A DNA stretch of 64,000 nt, taken from assembly GCF_003574445.1 (NCBI RefSeq), contig NZ_KZ984557.1:180647-244646 (forward strand), read 5' to 3'. This DNA is from Streptomyces sp. YIM 130001 (lineage in GTDB: Bacteria > Actinomycetota > Actinomycetes > Streptomycetales > Streptomycetaceae). Under the pieces are notes generated by a model. The model worked only from the letters and a program-made list of their open reading frames with translations, was not told where the DNA came from and did not search any database. A program made the position numbers and the translations under genes. Shown here one piece after another: positions 57,235 through 64,000 of the stretch (within the stretch, counting starts at the first letter, position 1; each line of letters begins with the position of its first letter).

Positions 57235-58254
57235 ATGCCGTCCGGTCGCCGTGCCGCTGCCGCGTGTCTGCTCGTGGCGGGCCTCTTCGTACTGCCCGCG
57301 CCCCCTGCCGGGGCGTCGGACGGTGCCCCGTGGTCTCTCGCACCCGCCACCTCGGGCGGCAGCCGGCCGGCCGCCGACGGACGGCCGTACTTCTATCTGG
57401 AGGGGGAGCCCGGGAGCGTGCTCGAGGACACCGTCACCGTGACCAACGAGGGCGACGAGCCGCGCACCGTACGACTGCGGGGCGCCGACGCCGACAACAC
57501 CGGTGACGGAGGCCTGTCCGTCACCGGAGGGGCGCGTGCGAAGGGCAGCGGCGCCTGGATCACGCCCGCCCGGCGCAAGGTCACGGTGCCGGCGCGGACC
57601 CGGGCCGAGGTGCCGTTCTCGATGACCGTCCCGGCCGATGCGACCCCCGGTGATCATCCCGCGGCGGTCGTGGCCGACGGTTCCGGGCGCGAGACGGGTG
57701 TCCGGGTGCATCTGCGGGTCAGTGGGCCGACCCTGTCGGCGCTCACCGTGGAGGACGTCGAGGCCGGTTCCGACAGCATCGCGTACTCCCTGGTAAACCG
57801 CGGGAACACGGTGCTCAGACCCAAGCTCGCGGTGCGGGCCGACGGAGTGCTCGGGCGGCTCGTCGACCGGCCCGCGCGGGCGCTGCCCGTCGAACTGCTG
57901 CCAGGCCGCCGCGTCGAACTCACCGAGCCCTGGAAGGACGCCCCGGCGCTGGACTCGGCCCAGGTGCGGCTCACCGTCACCGCGGGCGGCGGCGCGCGCG
58001 ACTCGGCGACCGCCGAGGTCCGGTTCGTGCCGTGGCCCGCTGTCGCCGCAGTGGGCGGCGTGCTGCTGCTCGCCGCGGTGGCCGCTACGGGGTTCGTCCG
58101 CTCCCGCAGACGCGCCGGGGAGCAGGACACGGACGATCCGGCGCCGGACGCGGAGGCTCGGGTGCCGCAGGACGAGGACCAGTTGGTGACGGCCGGTGCG
58201 GGCCCCCGGGGCGGGCCGGCGAGCCGGACAGCGGGAACGGGAGGCGAGCGGTGA
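57235..58254 (+). CDS. Secreted beta-sandwich protein with C-terminal membrane anchor (DUF916/WxL-companion-like)
   Basis: 339 residues from ATG 57235 with AGGAG upstream. Signal peptide (AAAACLLVAGLFVLPAPPAG), then an Ig-like domain: PGSVLEDTVTVTNEGDEPRT, VRLRGADADNTGDGGLSVTG, and AWITPARRKVTVPARTRAEV with FSMTVPADATPGDHPAAVVA. This pattern (xDTVTVTN..., ...TVPADATPGDH) is that of the extracellular peptidoglycan- or WxL-protein-binding companion proteins (DUF916-like). A second Ig-like region follows, then one helix (WPAVAAVGGVLLLAAVAATG) and a basic/acidic tail inside. It overlaps the next gene by 4 bp (GTGA). Likely a membrane-held scaffold of the surface complex made by this cassette. Confidence 0.72.
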   Translation: MPSGRRAAAACLLVAGLFVLPAPPAGASDGAPWSLAPATSGGSRPAADGRPYFYLEGEPGSVLEDTVTVTNEGDEPRTVRLRGADADNTGDGGLSVTGGARAKGSGAWITPARRKVTVPARTRAEVPFSMTVPADATPGDHPAAVVADGSGRETGVRVHLRVSGPTLSALTVEDVEAGSDSIAYSLVNRGNTVLRPKLAVRADGVLGRLVDRPARALPVELLPGRRVELTEPWKDAPALDSAQVRLTVTAGGGARDSATAEVRFVPWPAVAAVGGVLLLAAVAATGFVRSRRRAGEQDTDDPAPDAEARVPQDEDQLVTAGAGPRGGPASRTAGTGGER

Positions 58255-59579
58255 ACGGTGACGGTCGGTTCGCGGAGCGCGGGGACGGTGCCCGGGGGAG
58301 TGCGGCGGCAGGGTCCGCGAGGGGCCGGTCCGGCGTGCCGCGGCCGGCGGTCGGTGCCGCCCGGGTGCGGGCCGGGCGCGCCCTGCTCCTCGTGCTCTGC
58401 CTGGTCGCGGCCTGCGCTCTGACCGGTACGGCCAGCGGACCCGCCACGGCCGAACCGGCGGCGGCCGCGCAGCGGAACCAGGCCCGCGCGGACGACAAGC
58501 CCGTCGTGAAACTGTCCGACGGGCAGGCCGGCAAGGGCGGTTCCGTCACCGTGACCGGATCCGGCTGGCGCCCGAAGACCCTGCTCATGATGCTGATGTG
58601 CGGCCAGAACATGATCGGCGGCACCAACGCCTGCGCGAACTCCGACGGACGCGCCGTCACCACCGACGCGAAGGGCGGCTTCAGCAAGAAGCTGCCGGTG
58701 GCCGAGCCGCCGAAAGCGTGCCCCTGCGTGGTGCACGTCGCGACCGTGACCGGCGAAAAGGTCTCCGCCCAGGCGAAGTTCAAGGTCGCGGGCCACCCCG
58801 TGAAGCCGCTCCCCGACCGGCGCGGCGCCGGTCGGATCGCCGTACTGGCCACCACCCGCCTCGAGGGCTCGAACGGGATCCTCAACTGGTTCGGTTCGCC
58901 GCCCTCCCGCAAACTCGTCGTCACGGTCGGCAATCTCGGCTCGGCCCCGGTCAAGGACCCGGTCTTCGAGATCGGCACCGCGCACGGCGTGTTCGCCCCG
59001 GAGTGGGAGGAGCAGCAGTGGCGCGGCACCCTGCAGCCCGGCCGCAAGGCCCAGGTCGACCTGCAGGTCGAACTCTCGGCGGGCGCCCACGGTGACTACC
59101 TGGTCTCGCTCAAGTACGGGGAGAAGGTGCTCGCCGAACAGCCCTGGGGCGTGCCGAGGCCGTGGGGCGTGACGCTCTTCTGGATCCTGCTCTGTGTCGT
59201 CGTCCCCGCCGCGGTCTTCCGGATCGGCATGGCGGTCGTGGACCGGGTCAGGGGGCCGCGCCCGGTCGCCGGGCCGGCCCGGCGACCGGGCAGCCACCGC
59301 GGCACGAGCCCCGCCGCCCGCCTGCGTGCGGCGGTACGGCCGTCGGCGGGCGCGCCCGCGCCGTCCCGTGCGGGAGCGGCCGAGTCCGCGGCCGCGCACG
59401 GCAGTTCGCCGGGTGGGGCCGAGGAAGGGGCCCCGTCGAGCACGCACCCCGCACCTCTCCCGTGGTTCACCCCGGACACCGGCCCCGAACCGGCCCGGCA
59501 CTCCGCTCCACGGGACGACCCCTACTCCGCACCGCAAGAGAACGGCCCGACCACCCCGACGACGAAGGGAAACACGTGA
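58251..59579 (+). CDS. Secreted hypothetical protein with C-terminal membrane anchor
   Basis: 442 residues from GTG 58251 (GTGA overlap with the gene before). A long basic N-terminus of about 45 residues precedes the signal segment (ALLLVLCLVAACALTGTASG). The outside part starts VKLSDGQAGKGGSVTVTGSG, an Ig-like fold seen in neocarzinostatin-type domains, with CGQNMIGGTNACANSDGRAV and KACPCVVHVATVTGEKV holding Cys pairs. A second beta domain follows (SRKLVVTVGNLGSAPVKDPV and GTLQPGRKAQVDLQVELSAG). A membrane helix (GVTLFWILLCVVVPAAVFRI, about residues 305-325) and a Pro-rich cytoplasmic tail of over 100 residues end it. It overlaps the next gene (GTGA). No enzyme motif seen. Confidence 0.72.
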   Translation: MNGDGRFAERGDGARGSAAAGSARGRSGVPRPAVGAARVRAGRALLLVLCLVAACALTGTASGPATAEPAAAAQRNQARADDKPVVKLSDGQAGKGGSVTVTGSGWRPKTLLMMLMCGQNMIGGTNACANSDGRAVTTDAKGGFSKKLPVAEPPKACPCVVHVATVTGEKVSAQAKFKVAGHPVKPLPDRRGAGRIAVLATTRLEGSNGILNWFGSPPSRKLVVTVGNLGSAPVKDPVFEIGTAHGVFAPEWEEQQWRGTLQPGRKAQVDLQVELSAGAHGDYLVSLKYGEKVLAEQPWGVPRPWGVTLFWILLCVVVPAAVFRIGMAVVDRVRGPRPVAGPARRPGSHRGTSPAARLRAAVRPSAGAPAPSRAGAAESAAAHGSSPGGAEEGAPSSTHPAPLPWFTPDTGPEPARHSAPRDDPYSAPQENGPTTPTTKGNT

Positions 59580-60943
59580 TCACTCATCGCAGAGTGAGTG
59601 CGGCGGGCGTCGCGCTCATGCTCGGCGGCGCGGGCATGCTGCTCGCCGCGGCCCCGGCGCAGGCCGCCGAGGTCAGTTACGAGACCGAGTGCGTACCGCC
59701 TCCGATCTCCGGCCTCGACCCGATCCAGGGCACCACCGTGGTGGAGATCGAGGCGCCCGCCGAGGCGAAGGTCGGCGACGAGGTCGACGTGGTGTGGAAG
59801 ACGGTCGAAGGGGCGTCCAAGAATCCGGACATCATCGACCTGTCGGAGAACACCGTGAAGCCGACCGGCACGCTCAAGGTCGGCGGCGCCCAGACGGCGG
59901 ACCTCGCGGTCGAGGGCGAGCGGAAGAACCCGCCGATCCCGAAGGGCGGCGCGATGAAGCTGTCCGACATGGTCGGCAAGCTGAAGCTCACCGCGCCCGG
60001 CGAGGTCACCCTGACTCCCGACAAGTACGACATCAACGTCAACCAGCCGGTCTCCACCGACACCAAGTGCTCGCCGAAGGGGGACGTGAAGGCCGGCGCG
60101 ACGATCGACGTCACCGAAGGCGGCGGCGGTTCGGGCGGCTCCACGGGCGGTGACACTGCGGGCACCACCGGCGGTGACACCGGCGGTGACACCGGCGGTG
60201 ACACGGGAGGGGCCACGGGCGGCGACTCCGGTGGCGACACGGGTGGCGACTCGGGCGGTGCCACCGGTGGCGGTGGCGGCGGCGAGACCGACTTCCAGGG
60301 CAAGGAGGTGCAGGTCCCGTACAAGTGCAAGACGCCGATCGGTGACAAGGAGGCGACCTCGCCGGTCCAGATCAACGCCAAGAAGGACGGCGGGAGTTAC
60401 GGCCTCACCGTGGAGTTCAAGAAGTCGGTGATGGACTCGCCGGCCGACATCCCCGCGGACTCGGTCAAACCGTCGATGGCGGTGAAACTGGGCGGTGCGG
60501 ACAAGGGCACCGTGAAGGTCGAGGGCCCGACGAACGCCGAACCCATCAAGTCCGGCGACCCGATGACCATCCCCGACCTCGAGGGCACCTACAAGCCGGG
60601 CGCGGACGGCAAGTCCACCCTGTCACCCGGTGTCCTGACCGTGGAGGCTCTGGGCACCACGACCACCTGCACGCCGACGAAGGCCGATGTCTCCCTGGAA
60701 CTCGACACCTCGGCCCAACCGGGCGGCGCGTCCGGCGGTGACTCGACCGGCGGCGGATCGGCGGGCGGAGCCGCGGGCGGATCGGCGGGCGGCGGCGAGG
60801 CCGGAGGCGGCGGGCTCGCCGAGACGGGCGCCGACGACAACGGCATGCTGCGCGCACTCGGCCTGGTGGCCGGCACGGTGATCCTGCTCGGCGGAGCGGT
60901 CTTCACCTTCATGCCGAAGCGGCGGCGCCGCACCATCCACTGA
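59576..60943 (+). CDS. Sortase-anchored surface protein (LAXTG type) with two beta domains
   Basis: 455 residues from GTG 59576. Signal peptide: VSAAGVALMLGGAGMLLAAA with APAQA cut. Domain 1 (about 34-175) begins VSYETECVPPPISGLDPIQG. A Gly/Asp/Thr linker, with TGGDTGGDTGG-type repeats, leads to domain 2 (about 240-375; YKCKTPIGDKEATSPVQINA to LGTTTTCTPT), a paralogue of the domain in the gene at 56363. After a second Gly linker comes the sorting signal LAETGADDN, a helix (LGLVAGTVILLGGAVFTFMP) and KRRRR. LAXTG is the motif used by Streptomyces class E sortases; no sortase gene is in this window. The gene ends the cassette and is followed by a strong terminator. Confidence 0.85.
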   Translation: MITHRRVSAAGVALMLGGAGMLLAAAPAQAAEVSYETECVPPPISGLDPIQGTTVVEIEAPAEAKVGDEVDVVWKTVEGASKNPDIIDLSENTVKPTGTLKVGGAQTADLAVEGERKNPPIPKGGAMKLSDMVGKLKLTAPGEVTLTPDKYDINVNQPVSTDTKCSPKGDVKAGATIDVTEGGGGSGGSTGGDTAGTTGGDTGGDTGGDTGGATGGDSGGDTGGDSGGATGGGGGGETDFQGKEVQVPYKCKTPIGDKEATSPVQINAKKDGGSYGLTVEFKKSVMDSPADIPADSVKPSMAVKLGGADKGTVKVEGPTNAEPIKSGDPMTIPDLEGTYKPGADGKSTLSPGVLTVEALGTTTTCTPTKADVSLELDTSAQPGGASGGDSTGGGSAGGAAGGSAGGGEAGGGGLAETGADDNGMLRALGLVAGTVILLGGAVFTFMPKRRRRTIH

Positions 60944-60953
60944 CCCCGCGCAA

Positions 60954-61002
60954 CCGTCGATCGCCGGACGGGCCCGACCCAGGCCCGTCCGGCGATCGAC
61001 GG
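60954..61002. terminator. Bidirectional terminator, perfect 21-bp stem
   Basis: CCGTCGATCGCCGGACGGGC plus C (60954-60974) and its exact complement (60982-61002), loop CGACCCA. It lies between convergent genes, 11 bp after the surface protein and 54 bp before the hydrolase stop. The arms contain the GCCGGACGGGC unit of the repeat array at 38421. Confidence 0.95.
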
Positions 61003-61055
61003 CAACCGGATTCAGGACATCGGCCTCTCCGGACACCGGCCTCCGGACACCGGCC

Positions 61056-61958
61056 TCAGGACTCCGACTCGAACCCGCGCACGGCCCGCAGCACATCCCG
61101 CCGAACCTCGGGCGCGTCCAGCACCTTCGCCCCGTGCGCCGCTCCCGGCACCACCCGGACCCGCACTCCACGCTTCTGCGGCGCCCCGGCCGCCCGCTGC
61201 GCCCGCGCCAGCTCGTGCGAGTGGGCGGCAGGCACCCAGTCCCGGGCCGAATGCACCAGATACATCGGTGCATCGTCGGCCCCGGAAGCGTGGTTGCGCG
61301 CTGCCATGTCGCCCCACCGCTCCCAGCACCCCACCCGCGCCCGGTCCGGGTCGCAGCCCGCGAGCTGCCGGGCCTGGTTGCGCAGATCCCGCTGGTCCTT
61401 CCCGGCCGTCCTGCGCCCACCGTCGAGCCATGCCTTGTACGGGGAGGCGACCGGCGACAGGGCGACCACACCGCGCAGCCGCACCAGACCCGCCCCGTAC
61501 GTACCGGCGGTGGTCGCGAGGTGGCCGCCCGCGGAGGAGCCGAGCAGCACCGGGCGCTGCCCCTCGGGCCCGCCGTGCCGGGCGACCCAGCGCAGCGCGG
61601 CCAGGGTGTCGTCGCGCTGGGCCGGCCAGGGCGCGTCCGAGTTCAGCCGGTAGTCGGTGTCGTAGACGCGCAGTCCCCGGTTCGCGAACCAGCGGGCCCA
61701 GCTGCTCCAATCGGTGTCCTTCGCCCACGATCCGCCGTGCAGGATCACCAGGGCGGGTCCGCCGTCCCCGTACACCGTGACGGTCTGCCGCGCGTGCGGC
61801 CCGTAGGTGTACGCCCGGACCGGGACCCCGTTGCCCGCGGGTTCCGGAGTGGCCGTCGCGGCGCCGGCCGCGAGCAGTGCACCGCACGCGGCGAGCGCGG
61901 TCAGACCTCGCCGGAGATGGGACGGTCCGGTGGATCCCGTACGGGAAAAAGGGCACAT
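61056..61958 (-). CDS. Secreted alpha/beta hydrolase
   Basis: 300 residues from ATG 61958 with GGAG upstream; the open frame above it has no ribosome site and runs into the neighbouring gene. A signal peptide is likely (RRGLTALAACGALLAAGAAT, cut near ATA). The fold: PALVILHGGSWAKDTDWSSW with the oxyanion His-Gly-Gly, RVYDTDYRLNSDAPWPAQRD, then the nucleophile elbow LLGSSAGGHLATTAG (Ser in GSSAG), MYLVHSARDWVPAAHSHELA with the acid Asp, and VRVVPGAAHGAKVL with the His. It is an esterase/lipase of the BD-FAE/acetyl-hydrolase type, acting outside the cell. It is cotranscribed or closely follows the peptide transporter, separated by a terminator hairpin. Confidence 0.88.
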   Translation of the reverse strand: MCPFSRTGSTGPSHLRRGLTALAACGALLAAGAATATPEPAGNGVPVRAYTYGPHARQTVTVYGDGGPALVILHGGSWAKDTDWSSWARWFANRGLRVYDTDYRLNSDAPWPAQRDDTLAALRWVARHGGPEGQRPVLLGSSAGGHLATTAGTYGAGLVRLRGVVALSPVASPYKAWLDGGRRTAGKDQRDLRNQARQLAGCDPDRARVGCWERWGDMAARNHASGADDAPMYLVHSARDWVPAAHSHELARAQRAAGAPQKRGVRVRVVPGAAHGAKVLDAPEVRRDVLRAVRGFESES

Positions 61959-62004
61959 GTCCCGATGCTCCACCGGCCTTGGCCGGGCGCGCGCCAAAAC
62001 GCCG

Positions 62005-62038
62005 AAGGGCCACCGCACCGGGTGGTGCGATGACCCTT
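62005..62038 (-). terminator. Terminator of the POT transporter gene
   Basis: 15-bp stem 62005-62019 with 62024-62038 (fully paired in the minus-strand transcript when two G-U pairs are allowed), loop of 4. It lies 48 bp after the transporter stop and 47 bp before the hydrolase start. Confidence 0.8.
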
Positions 62039-62085
62039 TCGTTCGAGCGGTCCGTACGACAATCCGTACGCAGTCCGGTGAGTCG

Positions 62086-63606
62086 TCAGCGAACGTCGCC
62101 CATGAGCGCTTCGATGCGCTTGCGGGAGAGCCAGACTCCGACACCCGCGATCACCGCGAGCACGCCCTGGGTTCCGACGACCGCCGCTCCGTTGAGGTCG
62201 ACGCCGCCGATGCCGAGCAGGCCGGTGATGCAGTCGCCCGCCGTGACGGCGAGGAACCAGACACCGGTCATCTGGGAGGCGTACTTCTCCGGGGCCATCT
62301 TGGTCGTGACCGAGAGGCCGACCGGGGAGAGGCAGAGCTCGCCGATGGTCTGGATCATGTAGATCGTGACCAGCCACATCGGGGTGACCTTGGTGTCGCC
62401 CTCCGCCATCGCCATCGGGATGACGAAGACGATGAACGAGGCGCCGACCAGCCACAGGCCCATGGCGAACTTGCGGGTGGTGCTCGGCTCCTTGCCCTTG
62501 CGGTTCAGGGCCAGCCAGCCCCATGCGATGACCGGGGCGAGCGCCATGACCCAGAGCGGGTTGACGGACTGGAACCAGGTCGACGGGAAGTTGAAGCCGA
62601 AGACGGAGTCCGCGGTCTTGTTCTCGCCGAAGAACGACATCGTCGAGCCGCCCTGGTCGTAGATCATCCAGAACACGGCTGCGGCGGCGAAGAACCAGAT
62701 GTAGCCGCTGACCTTGGTCTGCTCGTCCTGGGTGAGTTCCTTGTCGCGCTTGATGCGGACCAGGACGGCGACCGGGATGAGCAGGCCGAGCAGGGTGATC
62801 GGGAGGAGCGCCCAGTTGATCGTGAAGTGGCCGGTGAAGCTGACGATGCCGTAGAAGACGGTCGCCACGATCAGCCAGGCGAGACCCTTGAACAGGGTGG
62901 AGTTCCGCTCCTGGGCGGAGAGCGGCTTCGGGACGAGGCTGCTCTTCGGGTTCAGGTGGCGGGTGCCGATCAGGAACTGGATCAGGCCGAGCCCCATGCC
63001 CACGGCCGCGAGGGCGAAGCCCAGGTGCCAGTTCACGCTCTGGCCGACCGTGCCGATGACCAGCGGGGCGGCGAAGCCACCGATGTTGATGCCGATGTAG
63101 AAGAGCGTGAAGCCGCCGTCCCGACGCGGGTCCTGGGGGCCGTCGTAGAGATGGCCGACCATCGTCGAGATGTTGGCCTTGAGCAGACCCGAGCCGGCCG
63201 CCACCAGGGCGAGACCGGCGAAGAAGGACGCCTGGCCGGGGATGGCGAGCGCCAGGTGGCCGACCATGATCACACCGGAAGCCACCGCGACCGTCTTGCG
63301 GGGACCCCAGACGCGGTCACCGAACCAGCCGCCGGGCATGGCGAGCAGGTAGACCATCGCCAGGTAGACGGAGTAGATCGCGGTCGCCGTGGCCATATCC
63401 ATGGCCAGGCCGCCGCCCTGGGAGCCCGACTTGGCGTCGGGGCCGCCGGCGACCAGGTAAAGAACAAGCAGAGCCCTCATGCCGTAGAAGCTGAAGCGCT
63501 CCCACATCTCGGTCATGAAGAGCGTGGCCAGGCCGCGGGGGTGGCCGAAGAAGGTCTTCTCCGAGCCGGGATTGCCGGCAGAGGCCTTCGTCAGGCTGGA
63601 CGCCAT
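62086..63606 (-). CDS. POT-family proton-coupled oligopeptide transporter
   Basis: 506 residues from ATG 63606, the start that gives MASSLTKASAGNPGSEKTFF and the usual short cytoplasmic N-terminus. About 14 membrane helices. The POT/PTR2 signatures are intact: TEMWERFSFYGMRALLVLYL in helix 1 (ExxERFxYY, here with Phe at the first aromatic of the pair), GGWFGDRVWGPRKTVAVASG, and FTLFYIGINIGGFAAPLVIG (FYxxINxG). It imports di- and tripeptides with protons, using the ExxER motif. In Streptomyces such transporters feed growth on peptides. The leader is long, 63607 to at least 63900, and an inverted repeat lies at 63964-63983. Confidence 0.94.
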   Translation of the reverse strand: MASSLTKASAGNPGSEKTFFGHPRGLATLFMTEMWERFSFYGMRALLVLYLVAGGPDAKSGSQGGGLAMDMATATAIYSVYLAMVYLLAMPGGWFGDRVWGPRKTVAVASGVIMVGHLALAIPGQASFFAGLALVAAGSGLLKANISTMVGHLYDGPQDPRRDGGFTLFYIGINIGGFAAPLVIGTVGQSVNWHLGFALAAVGMGLGLIQFLIGTRHLNPKSSLVPKPLSAQERNSTLFKGLAWLIVATVFYGIVSFTGHFTINWALLPITLLGLLIPVAVLVRIKRDKELTQDEQTKVSGYIWFFAAAAVFWMIYDQGGSTMSFFGENKTADSVFGFNFPSTWFQSVNPLWVMALAPVIAWGWLALNRKGKEPSTTRKFAMGLWLVGASFIVFVIPMAMAEGDTKVTPMWLVTIYMIQTIGELCLSPVGLSVTTKMAPEKYASQMTGVWFLAVTAGDCITGLLGIGGVDLNGAAVVGTQGVLAVIAGVGVWLSRKRIEALMGDVR

Positions 63607-64000
63607 GTCGATCCTTGTTCGTTCGGGACGCACGTCGCTGGTGGGCGCGCGCCCGGTGGGGGGTGGCCGGCACCGACGTATCCGCGCCTCGCTCCCACGG
63701 CCGTGGGGGACCGGCCCGTCAAGGCCGAAGAAGAGGAGCAGCGGACGTCGGGATCCACGCCGAGCGCGCCAACGCGCACAGGGCCCGGCCCACAGGTCAT
63801 TCACTGGACCATCAGGGACGGACGGGGGTGCCGAACCCTGATGTGCATACGTGTCTTTCGGCGCGAAGGGCCTCTGAAGGCCGCGAAGGACACGGAGTGC
63901 AGTAAATATGCTGAAGCACCGAACAGCCGGTTAACAATGGGTAAGTGTGGTTCTGAGAGATGGATCACAGGAACCCTTGTGATGTCACCCACATAATCAA
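63607..64000 (-). promoter_or_regulatory. Upstream region of the POT transporter gene
   Basis: No gene is supported in these 394 bases up to the window edge. On the minus strand a CATATTTACT (-10-like, 63913-63904) follows TTAACC with 18 bp spacing. Further up, ATCACA (63964-63969) and TGTGAT (63978-63983) form an inverted repeat with an 8-bp spacer. The DNA here is AT-richer than average. The next gene, if divergent, starts beyond the window. Confidence 0.45.

Noticed and set aside
61890..61958. Lipobox LAAC in the signal peptide of the alpha/beta hydrolase
   Set aside because: The Cys comes only about six residues into the hydrophobic core and is followed by more hydrophobic sequence; a normal signal peptidase site after ATA fits better.
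63801..63992. Possible small gene on the minus strand at the right window edge
   Set aside because: 63 codons without ribosome site or recognisable protein; it lies in the AT-richer promoter region of the transporter gene.

Overview
The window is a stretch of Streptomyces chromosome. It is very GC-rich (roughly 70% or more by eye) with strong third-position GC. It carries bldA, the tRNA-Leu(UAA) that is the hallmark of Streptomyces development, plus two resuscitation-promoting-factor genes with a cyclic di-AMP riboswitch, a conserved sporulation-associated P450 and a SigB/SigF-type partner-switching locus. Gene order (mazG, P450, two rpf genes, eno, divIC, DUF501, ppx, ndh, later hutU-hutF-hutI) matches the core region I remember from S. 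coelicolor around eno and ndh. I cannot name the species.

Layout. 1-5.6 kb: the 3' end of mfd, a divergent TetR/SCO6745-family pair around a clear operator, a decayed PucR-type regulator, a small unknown gene, a GNAT protein and a SurA-like lipoprotein. 5.6-18.5 kb: a 25-bp tandem repeat array, then the core block mazG-P450-rpfC-[c-di-AMP riboswitch]-rpfA-eno-divIC-DUF501-ppx-ndh-cfa, with Rex-like operators in front of ndh. 18.5-22.4 kb: a two-gene FtsX-type ABC exporter, then bldA. 22.7-32.3 kb: mostly small single genes (VOC protein, phosphotransferase, YihY protein, fatty acid desaturase, glutaredoxin-like protein, acetyltransferase, secreted protein, DUF1269, Bax-inhibitor-1 family, DUF4287). 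32.3-38.3 kb: an anchored unknown, thiolase, SGNH hydrolase, cystathionine beta-synthase and a small membrane protein. 38.4-42.1 kb: a GGACGGGCT repeat array and a four-gene betaine/choline-type ABC importer. 42.2-51.8 kb: histidine-utilisation region with a divergent MIO-type lyase, RpiR regulator, amino-acid permease, then hutU, an M20 amidohydrolase, hutF and hutI overlapping or closely spaced. 51.8-56.1 kb: a multi-domain membrane protein joining a sigma-like region, a zinc anti-sigma motif and a ricin-type lectin, next to a SigB/F-type sigma factor and its anti-anti-sigma and kinase-like anti-sigma genes. 56.3-60.9 kb: four genes for wall-anchored or membrane-anchored surface proteins, the last three translationally coupled. 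61-64 kb: a secreted alpha/beta hydrolase and a POT-family peptide transporter.

How the genes work together. The two Rpf hydrolases, the riboswitch, bldA, the P450 and the sigma switch all belong to development and wall remodelling. The hut cluster takes urocanate to glutamate by the formiminoglutamate-deiminase route, with the M20 enzyme in the place where a deformylase is needed. None of the protein genes called here contains an in-frame TTA codon by my reading, so none looks directly bldA-dependent. The least explained items are the sigma/ZAS/lectin fusion protein (51835-53511), the four-gene surface cassette (56363-60943) and the lyase with an atypical MIO triad (42210-43700).
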